Shown: positions 56,505 to 64,000 of the stretch, piece after piece
Layout: every line of letters begins with the position of its first letter
Position numbering within the stretch: position 1 is the first letter of the stretch
Assembly (NCBI RefSeq): GCF_949987535.1
Contig: NC_080067.1
Coordinates: 58,214,405 to 58,278,404, forward strand
Origin: Balaenoptera acutorostrata
Lineage: Eukaryota > Chordata > Mammalia > Artiodactyla > Balaenopteridae
Length of the DNA: 64,000 bases
Direction: 5' to 3'
Position numbers and translations under genes: made by a program
The notes under the pieces: model-generated
Databases searched by the model: none
Told to the model about the DNA's origin: nothing
What the model saw: only the letters and a program-made list of their open reading frames with translations

Positions 56505-56640
56505 TATGTGTTTGCCAGAATGGTGGGCTCCTAGATGCCAAGGACAATGCTTCAGTTACCTTTGTATCCTCTAAGCTCAGCTCTTAGAGCACAATAGATA
56601 CTTGTTACATATTTATGGAATGAATGAATCAAACCATATA
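56505..56640 (+). mobile_element. L2 LINE 3' end (sense)
   Basis: GGGCTCCTAGATGCCAAGGA, CAATGCTTCAGTTACCTTTG, AGCACAATAGATACTTGTTA and TGGAATGAATGAAT match the L2 3' terminus, diverged. Confidence 0.7.
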
Positions 56641-57029
56641 TTACTGAATGAATATATTCTAGTGTTTATTCAATAGTAAAATTTAAAAACTTATAAAACA
56701 GTTTTTAAAAATAGCTATTTGAGTTCCAGAATGTAAATACTTAAATGATGTTTATCAAAGAGAACAAAGTTTTGAAGGCAGAACTAACAGCTGCCGAATG
56801 ATTTTAAAAATAAAAATAGTATTTATGACAATATCATTGCATGTTTGTATTGCACTTTATGCTTTTCTAAAGTTCTTTCGGTTTTTAGCTTTATATTTTG
56901 TATTTTTATGAAATATGGTCATCTGAATTTGTATAAAATAAGTATCTTTTCACCCAGAAAGTTTCGAGAAATGAAAAGGCATAAAATAATAGCCAATAAT
57001 AGTAAAAATAATAACAGCAATAAGGTCAA
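56641..57029. other. No recognisable feature
   Basis: AT-rich unique sequence. The 94-codon frame at 56845-57129 runs into the MIR and is unsupported. Confidence 0.45.
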
Positions 57030-57300
57030 AAACATGAGCTACCATTCACTGAGTAGTTGCTCTGTTCCAGCTAGTGTAATAAGTACCTTTCATGTGCCAT
57101 CTTATTTAATCCTCACAACAATCCTATGAAATAGGAACTATTGCAAGCTCACTGCCACCATGGAGGAAACTCAGTTAGAAATCTTAGAAAGAATGTCAAA
57201 GATCATACAGCAGGGATATAGCAAGACCAGGATTGAAACCCAAGTCGGTCTGCCCCCAAAATCCTTGCTCTTAACCACCCCGCTATACTGCCTCCCCAGT
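57030..57300 (-). mobile_element. MIR SINE (antisense, near full length)
   Basis: CATTCACTGAGTAGTTGCTC, ATCTTATTTAATCCTCACAA, CAATCCTATGAAATAGGAAC, GGATTGAAACCCAAGTCGGT and TCTTAACCACCCCGCTATAC represent most of the element on the minus strand. Confidence 0.9.
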
Positions 57301-57334
57301 GCTAAATAACAACAAGAACCACTAATACTATTCA

Positions 57335-57550
57335 TAAACCCATCATGTGTTCCATGTATTGGATCTTCATTGTATTATTTATCCTCAAAACAATAAGAAG
57401 TTGTAGGTCTGATTATCCTATATTCCAGATGAGAGAACCGAGGCTTAAAGAATCTTGGCTCCTTGCCCGTGTTTACAAAGCTAGTCAGTGGTAGAGTAGA
57501 GAATGGACTCAAGTTCACTTCAAAGAGCCAGCAGGGTTCTCAATCACCAC
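57335..57550 (-). mobile_element. Second MIR SINE (antisense)
   Basis: TATTATTTATCCTCAAAACA, ATTCCAGATGAGAGAACCGA, GGCTTAAAGAATCTTGGCTC and TAGTCAGTGGTAGAGTAGAG follow the antisense core. It is in the same orientation as its neighbour, so either two insertions or an old duplication. Confidence 0.75.
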
Positions 57551-59095
57551 CTGATGTTAATGGAAATTAAGTGTTCTGGTTAGGAGGAAATTATTATATT
57601 TAGAGTATATGAATTTTTACTATAGCTAGAATAAAATAACATACCTACACTTAATATTAAAGTCATACCAAGTGTAATTTCCTCTTTCTACAATGATTAG
57701 AAAGGCACTTCAGAATCTTGAAGTGCCTCATCATCATGCCCATATTTAGCATATCATAATATTTTTAAAGTGCTGGTATTTGAACCTTTGGGCCATTTAG
57801 CTTCTGAGGATGTGGGAGTTTGCTTGAAACATTTTCCTCTACTGCAACTGTGTCTGAGTAAATTGTTTTGAAATCAAGTATGAATGGAAGACACAGAGCA
57901 CAGAGTACTTTTAATCCAAGCCGTACACCCTCACATGAGAGAAAAAAATATCACCCTTCCCTAGTGGAATGGAAGCATTATGGGAGAAGGGTAGCATAGC
58001 TCCAGTGTCCTCAATTTTTTAAATTACTCTTTAACATCTACCTCATTTCATTAATAGTGCATTCAACTACCACCCTATTTAAGTAATTGTTAATAATCAG
58101 GAAAACTTTCCCCATCCTTCAAATCTATTTCATGAAAGTGAAATTTTCCTAGCACCATAAGAAAGGAAAAAAAATTCAAGTTATGTGAAAGGACTTGCCA
58201 TTCCATTTGAGGTAGTGGGATTTAAATTATGTATATGTCATCATTCTTCAGCAGGTTTCAAAATCTGCTGTGTATTATCTTTTTTACAACAAATAAAACT
58301 CATTACACTAATAGTCTAGTATTATGTAAATGTATTTTATCCAAATATCTAGTATCCATAAGTAGTTTATTCTCTATATCCCTAATGTAATATATCAAAC
58401 AATAACTCATTTGTCAAAGGGAGACAGTTCATTAAAATTCAACAACCATTTGGCCAGGATAAAACAGCAACAGTATAAAAATTGATGTTGCGAAACTTAA
58501 CAAATGAAGGAATAAGGAAATTGCGAATCAGGAAATTGTAGGCCTGCCCTCTTGGACCATTTTTGGGTCAATTGTCTGAATTTTAATATTACAATTGTTT
58601 TACAAAAAGTCTCCAAGTTATTAGGCTGGGAGGGAAGCCAATTTACAGCTAGGTGACTTGAATATCAGGGGCATTTAATAAATGAGAACATGATGCCACT
58701 TGGGATTTAAGAGTAGAAAAGGTACAACACTTGAGCGCTGTACTACAATTCAGTTTCTAAAAGTGAATTATTATGTGATTTAGAAAGTATGTTTTCTACT
58801 TTGTTGAGTCGTATTTAAGTAGCACAGTGAATAAGAGTTTTAGACTTTTTTGTTTATGATTTCAAATGCAATTTTTGCTCCATATTTTTAAAAAGAAAGA
58901 AAATATCAAGTGAAAAAAATAGCACCTACCAGAATTTTGGAATGTTTAAAAAGCCAAAAAAAAAAAAAAAAAAAACCCTCATCCTATTGTGAAACTTACA
59001 GTATTATAAAAGGTAACCACTTTTAGAAAAAAAATGAAAACATGCAACTTTTTCAGGCACTTGGAGAAGTACAATTAGTTTTAAGTTAACAATAA
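57551..59095. other. Unique sequence with hairpin and poly(A)
   Basis: A 10-bp-stem hairpin lies at 57703-57728 (AGGCACTTCA, 6-nt loop, TGAAGTGCCT). A pure A21 run lies at 58955-58975. No repeat family or gene was recognised. Confidence 0.5.
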
Positions 59096-59160
59096 AAGAT
59101 TATAATTATATATAATTATATATACTATATAATATGTATATATAATTATATATGAATTAT
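59096..59160. repeat. AT-rich tandem tract
   Basis: Repeats of TATAATTATATA and variants; low complexity. Confidence 0.9.
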
Positions 59161-59306
59161 AAAAGATTATAAAAACATCAGACATTTTTAATGTAGGTTA
59201 TGTTCACCAAGATTATTTTATTCTAATCATTAGTATATTCATTTGTGCATGTGTACACATTTAAAGAAGAAATTTCATTATGTTTACATACAGTTACTGG
59301 TTTGCA

Positions 59307-59665
59307 CATGATTTATTAGTTGGCTGTGTATAATTGTTACCTAAATACCTTAGGCTCACATCACTTTAATGGTATCTGCACATTTCCAAAATCCTTTCCC
59401 TTTTGCCCAGACAGGCTCTGCTCTACATACAGTCATCAGGGAATGTCATGTTTGACTCTTCACATAGCCAAAGCAACTGATTTTCCAGAAATATATCTTT
59501 CCAAAGGCAAATATTAAGGGTTTGATTGGGAGCAGAGATATCTGATACTTGCTATGCTTTTAGTCTATTCTCTCCTCTTTCTGTTGATAGTAATATATTA
59601 TATATAATTATATATATATTAACTTATTTAGGTATCAGTTATATACAGCCAACTAATAAATCATA
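59307..59665. repeat. Long inverted repeat, 45-bp arms
   Basis: The left arm (59307-59351) and right arm (59621-59665) are reverse complements with about 6 mismatches in 45. The shared core reads AGCCAACTAATAAATCAT on the right arm. The spacer is 269 bp of non-repetitive sequence containing the frame at 59320-59517. The right arm sits within AT tandem DNA. Confidence 0.85.
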
Positions 59666-59832
59666 TATGTATATAACTGTATATTTATAAAACTGTATAT
59701 ACTTATATGTTATTTATGTATATCATGTATTATATATATGTAATACATACTTATATATAAAACATACAGTTTTTATATAAATATATTTGCATATTTTATG
59801 TAAATATATATTTATGTTTAAATAACAGATAT
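59590..59832. repeat. AT-rich low-complexity region
   Basis: Mixed TATATA, GTATATA and ATATTTATAAA units, interrupted by the inverted-repeat arm at 59621-59665. Confidence 0.9.
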
Positions 59833-60106
59833 ATTTATAAAACTTATTTTCCTACATAAACCCAATATATTACACTTGTTTTTTCAGTTAACAGAAGCTT
59901 TTGCATGTGGTAAAAATGGCATGCATTGTGAAAGGAAGCCAAAGTTGCCAGACTTGTTTGGCCCTTCATAGATCAAGTCTTCCTTAGAAATCCACTTTCT
60001 GTTCTCCATAAGTTTATTGTAGGGAGATTTTCTTATGCAAATAACCAGACCTATACAGTGATCTCCCTAACATATTTCTGCCCTATTGGAGTTCCCCCTG
60101 CTATTA

Positions 60107-60763
60107 GAAAGGAGCATTTGCATACGGTATTTCTTTTTCTCTTTCTGACTTACTTCACTCTGTATGACAGACTCTAGGTCCATCCACCTCACTACAAATA
60201 ACTCAATTTCGTGTCTTTTTATGGCTGGGTAATATTCCATTGTATATATGTGCCACATCTTCTTTATCCATTCATCTGTTGATGGACACTTAGGTGGCTT
60301 CCATGTCCTGGCTATTGTAAATAGAGCTGCAAAGAAATACCATATGCTAACGCATATATATGGAATCTAAGGGAAAAAAAAAAAAAGTCATGAAGAACCT
60401 AGGGGCAAGACAGGAATAAAGGCGCAGACCTACTAGAGAATGGACTTGGGGATGTGGGAGGGGGAAGGGTGGGCTGTGACGGGGTGAGGGAATGGCATGG
60501 ACATATGTACACTACCAGGCGTGGAATGGATAGCTGGTGGGAAGCAGCCGCGTGGCACGGGGAGATCAGCTCGGTGCTTTGTGACCACCTAGAGGGGTGG
60601 ATGGGGAGGGTGGGAGGGAGGGAGACGCAGGAGGGAAGAGATGTGGGAGCATGTGTGTGTGTATGACTGATTCACGTTGTTATAGGGTGGAGACTAGCAC
60701 ACCACTGTGGAGCAATTATACTCCAATAAAGATGTTAAAAAAAAAAAATGAAAGGAGCGTTTG
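60107..60763 (+). mobile_element. L1 insertion with inverted 5' part (twin priming)
   Basis: Target duplications GAAAGGAGCATTTG (60107-60120) and GAAAGGAGCGTTTG (60750-60763) bound a two-part L1. The part at 60121-60330 is inverted and carries ORF2 C-terminal coding sequence on the minus strand. The frame from 60258 includes Trp-Met-Asp-Leu-Glu-Ser and Ser-Glu-Val-Ser-Gln-Lys-Glu motifs. The part at 60331-60749 is sense: the last ORF2 codons to the stop at 60368-60370, the G-rich 3' UTR at 60595-60632, and the ATTATACTCCAATAAA terminus with poly(A) to 60748. A 16-bp segment of L1 (AAAGAAATACCATATG) is present in both parts. Frames at 60067-60869 belong to this element. Confidence 0.93.
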
Positions 60764-61904
60764 GTGTCACAATTACTGCTTTGCTATGCACATGAGAAGA
60801 AGTAATCAAAGTACAGTATGTAGTTATTTATTAGTACATAGTGAGTGGTACAGCTATGCTTCCTTTTAAGCTGTTAGTCAAATTATGCAGCTAATAAGCA
60901 AAAGACAAATGAGCAAAGCTATTTTTGCTTCCCAGTTTTTCCCTTGACAGAGATCAAAAAGGGGGCTGGCTTGCAGCTCTATGACCTGTCATTATGTGAA
61001 AGCGTGTTCCCTGCTAAAAATGAAACTACAAATCACATGTTGTTTGATAGTGTTCATGCACTTGTTTGAACAGACCACCTCGCTGAAACTATGAAGAAAG
61101 TGCTGACAGGCACTGTCTGCTTAGCAAAATTACAACTGCAATAACGCATCAAGAAGTGGAATCATTGAGAATACTTATAAGTTGTATTCCAGGCATTGGG
61201 GCTTGAACCTAGACTTCCAGATTTCGGGTTTTTGTTTTTTTTCAGTTTCAAAGGTCTGTCTTCAAATAAAATAACCTGAGTGTTTGAGCATTGTACCTAT
61301 CTCTAAAATTTACTTCAGGTGGGTTCCTTATTCATTCCTGCAAATGACGTCTGTTAGAACTACCCGTCTATACAGTTTAATAGAGGTTTATTAAAACAAA
61401 CAAACAAACATGATTGTGGCTTATAATACTTGTACTTCGATTTTTCTACTGTGCCTAAATCCTTGAAATTTCACTGTGTGTTGGCCATGTAGCAGGATAT
61501 CCAGAGCAGATATATGTTTTATTTTTGACAGTGTCAGATTGTCAAAAAAACAATGTTTCATTTGAAGAGATCATAGAAGATACACTGTAATACACTGTAA
61601 TAGGATTTTTGAAACACATTAGAGAAATTTTATCTTGAAAAATTCAAAGTCTTAAACAGAAACCTTATTTACTCTCAATTTAATTTTTGAAAAATGATTG
61701 AATTCACTCAAGTGACCAGGGTTTTTTGCCTACTTGATGACTAGTAATTTCTTCGGGGAACATTACCTTTTCAACTAGGTGCTTAGGTGTCCTATCTAAG
61801 ATGCAATTTAAGAGAAGATTAAATTCTTATAGAAATCAGTGATACTGTGCAGATGTTATAACTCATGAATTTTTTTCTCAACAAGTTAACAGAGCAAATA
61901 TATT
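60764..61904. other. Unique sequence; candidate CNE at 60940-61190
   Basis: 60940-61190 is repeat-free, less AT-rich and holds intact-looking motifs (GACCACCTCGCTGAAACTAT, GCTGACAGGCACTGTCTGC). An (AAAC)n run lies at 61396-61410. TACACTGTAA is duplicated in tandem at 61581-61600. There is no gene. Confidence 0.45.
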
Positions 61905-61995
61905 TATTTAAGTATGCATTCAATATTTATTTATTAAGTGGCTGCTCTGGGCTTAGCATTGAACTGGGCTCCCAGAGAAATATATAATACAGACA
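61905..61995 (-). mobile_element. L2-like 3' end (antisense)
   Basis: TTCAATATTTATTTATTAAG, TGGCTGCTCTGGGCTTAGCA and GAACTGGGCTCCCAGAGAAA are the eroded antisense L2 terminus. Confidence 0.55.
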
Positions 61996-61999
61996 ATGT

Positions 62000-62130
62000 A
62001 GTTTCTGCCATGATTACTGTTGCTTAGTTCTTCTGTGTTTTTGTCTTGTCTTCCTCACTGGCCTGTAAGCTCTTGGGGAAAGCTATATAGTCTTATGTGT
62101 TCTCCAAAGTGCTTTCCACAAAGAACTATT
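62000..62130 (+). mobile_element. L2 LINE 3' fragment (sense)
   Basis: CCTCACTGGCCTGTAAGCTC, TTGGGGAAAGCTATATAGTC and CTCCAAAGTGCTTTCCACAA match the L2 3' end ('gactgtaagctccttgaggg'). Confidence 0.7.
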
Positions 62131-62179
62131 GATACATTAGTAAACTTTTTTTTTTTTGGCCAGTAAAAGCATGTGTTAT

Positions 62180-62540
62180 GAGCTTCCTTCCTTCACATTC
62201 ATTTCCTGCCACTCTCTTTCCCCCAAGGAACTCTGACCATACAGACTACTCACTATTCCCCAGAATGACTTGTGTTTCCACATCTCAAGGACTTTGTTAT
62301 TGCTAATCTCCTGCTAAAAAACTGAAAAAAAGCCCTATGCCCCTTTGTCCTTAAACTTAACTCCTCCTTCGAAACTTGCCACTATTAAAATACTTATCTC
62401 ATTGGTATGTAATTAATTGTCTCCCCCCCTCACTAAGGTACTAGAAGTTTGATATCATTTTGTTGTTGTCTTTGCATTCACAATGCCCAGGAGAATGCCT
62501 AATGCCCAGGAGAGGTATTCAGAAAGTGTTAGCTGAATTC
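62180..62540 (+). mobile_element. L2 LINE remnant (sense)
   Basis: TCACATTCATTTCCTGCCAC, CCAAGGAACTCTGACCATAC, TTAACTCCTCCTTCGAAACT, TAATTGTCTCCCCCCCTCAC and AATGCCCAGGAGAGGTATTC run in L2 order. A 13-bp phrase (AATGCCCAGGAGA) is duplicated at 62482 and 62501. Confidence 0.65.
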
Positions 62541-63099
62541 AATCTAATCAGTGAGACACACATAGTTATTCCCCCATATTTTTGAAAAACATATACTAAG
62601 CTTTTATTATTTGCCAGCAACTGTGGGACACATGCTGTTTTGCTGCCAGGGTTATTTTGAAACAATCTAAAAAATAAATAAATAAATATCAGCCTTTTAA
62701 ATTTACCTAGTAGTCTATAAACAGACTTCATGTATGAACCCTGGTCCACATGCCTCCTGCCAGATAGGATGAGAAATGGAATAAGTTTCAAATATAGGGT
62801 GAGAACCAGTGATAGGTTAGAGGTTAGTGAGAAAGTGAGAGTGAGGGATAGGGTGACCATAAAAGATATCTATTGGCAAATTGGCAGCTTTACATTTTGG
62901 TATAGCCTCATCAAAATGACCATATCAAATACCCAGCCACATATGAACATCTATAAGGTGACACAGAACAGTTGGTACAGTGGAACAAGGAGGATGACCA
63001 TATTATAGTAAAATGGAGTTGGGGACATTTCAGACTTTGTCCAAGAATTAATCATTACCAGCACTGGCTAAACTATTAAATGGGATGATTCTGTCTTGT
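62541..63099. other. Unique sequence; possible antisense L2 tip
   Basis: An eroded L2-like antisense tip lies near 62585-62660 (ATATACTAAGCTTTTATTAT). A GTGAGA/GTTAG-rich degenerate patch lies at 62798-62855 and generates the hydrophobic 113-codon minus frame at 62519-62860. No gene. Confidence 0.45.
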
Positions 63100-63225
63100 G
63101 GTTGCTTCCAACTTTCTCCCTTTCCTTTAGACTTCTCTGTTCTTCAGATTCCCTAGCACACCTTCCCCACATGTCCTCTGCTTCAAAGGCCTCTCACCTT
63201 AAAGTCTTCCACACCACAATTTGGA
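63100..63225 (+). mobile_element. Possible L2 fragment (sense)
   Basis: CTAGCACACCTTCCCCACAT, GCTTCAAAGGCCTCTCACCT and AAAGTCTTCC resemble the L2 3' body, with weak support. Confidence 0.4.
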
Positions 63226-64000
63226 AAGGGATCATTGGTTTAATGATGATACTCTTTCCAGGGGTATTTATATTTCAATGAGAGATAAATGAGCTTAAGC
63301 CAAAGAAGTAGATTTTGAATTGTGAGGTCTCAGACAGCAGCAGAAATAAAGGTAGGAACAGTTTTCTCAGAGGCCCACACAACCCAAAGACTTCTTCCCA
63401 CTCCACCAGTATCAGTCCTATGTCTCCTGATGAGGTTTGCATGAGAGATGGACATATTGCTATTATATGGGAAATGAGTTATGGTTAAGATTATTCCATC
63501 CTGCCACGGAAAAATAGTGTAAATGGGCATATGGGAAGAGTGAATGAATAAGTGCTTTTATGAAGAGAAAGCCAAAAAGATGATCCATCTCTCATTTCTA
63601 AAAGCACCACTGTGCTATCTGGTATAACGTTACTATTTTTAAGTGTTGCTTCAGAAAATATACATTAGAAAATTCTTCTCTGGTATTATTTCATAAGGTT
63701 TTCCATTTGTTGTTTATTTTAAAAATTAATTTAAAAGCCAAGAGTCACCCAGAGCTTAGAATACATTTCGGTTTGTTTATTATTTTTCTTCATTTATATT
63801 TACCCATGGAATTCCACACCACACCATTGTTAAATAGTGCTACTATTCACTGGATCGTGATGCTCCTCTATTTATTTATTCATAGTAAAGGAACACCATA
63901 TTTCTTAATCGGATTTCAGATTCACTTTCTAAAACTTTCCCCCAATACCAAAAGTGCAAAATCTTACTCTAAATTTGAGAAATAATCTTTATTATTCCCT
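63226..64000. other. No recognisable feature
   Basis: Unique AT-rich sequence to the window edge. The frame at 63707-63985 (92 codons) has no recognisable family. Confidence 0.5.

Noticed and set aside
60067..60258. Minus-strand frame resembling L1 ORF2 C-terminus
   Set aside because: Genuine L1-derived sequence but only the C-terminal tail in the inverted half of a truncated insertion, and the start lies in mid-ORF2. Annotated as part of the mobile element.
62798..62855. GGTTAG/GGGATAGGG phrases considered as interstitial telomere repeat
   Set aside because: No run of consecutive TTAGGG hexamers; only scattered similar words.
62519..62860. 113-codon hydrophobic minus-strand frame, considered as a membrane protein
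   Set aside because: The Leu/Ser/Thr-rich segment derives from a degenerate GTGAGA/GTTAG-type patch, and its distal part overlaps L2-like sequence.

Overview
The window looks like mammalian nuclear DNA from a non-coding, AT-rich region (intergenic desert or large intron). The strongest taxonomic clue is a set of tRNA-derived CHR-type SINEs: three antisense copies near 12.8, 32.5 and 46.7 kb, one sense copy near 56.0 kb and one short head-only copy near 29.1 kb. It is joined by L1 3' ends of the cetartiodactyl type (ORF2 ending in a GGAATCTAA stop context, then a G-rich 3' UTR and the terminal ATTATACTCCAATAAA block). CHR SINEs are known from Cetacea and close relatives. No BovB or Bov-tA was seen, so a whale or dolphin fits best; this is inference from repeat families and not a species call.

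No protein-coding gene, rRNA, tRNA gene or CRISPR array can be supported. All open frames are short (168 codons at most), and the longer ones fall in SINEs, L1 remnants, an LTR or simple repeats.

Layout: 0-8 kb holds an L1 tip, an MLT1-like LTR end, L2 and MIR relics and an L1ME fragment. 8-20 kb holds L1 tips, an antisense SINE (12.7-13.05 kb), a G-rich L1 3' UTR (15.5-15.9 kb) and an antisense L1ME (18.1-19.3 kb). 20-33 kb holds an antisense ancient L1, a probable solo ERV LTR (22.3-22.9 kb), hAT-like and MIR/L2 relics, a perfect hairpin (29.64 kb), and an MLT1-like LTR invaded by a 60-bp purine minisatellite (31.7-32.4 kb), followed by a SINE. 33-48 kb holds an L1MA-like ORF2 relic missing its reverse transcriptase core (36.5-39.2 kb), an MIR split by a SINE (46.4-47.0 kb) and a micro-L1 insertion (47.4 kb). 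48-64 kb is mostly L2 and MIR relics plus a CHR SINE (55.9-56.2 kb), an AT-rich inverted-repeat region (59.1-59.8 kb) and a 5'-inverted L1 (60.1-60.75 kb).

The best observations concern retrotransposition mechanism: twin-priming structure, two SINEs with extra 3' sequence ending in a Pol III terminator before a second A-tail, a 99-bp L1 insertion, and an apparent A-tail-only insertion. Several unique CpG-retaining blocks (41.2, 49.2 and 61.0 kb) may be conserved regulatory elements, but this cannot be shown without alignment. I found no previously undescribed biological system.
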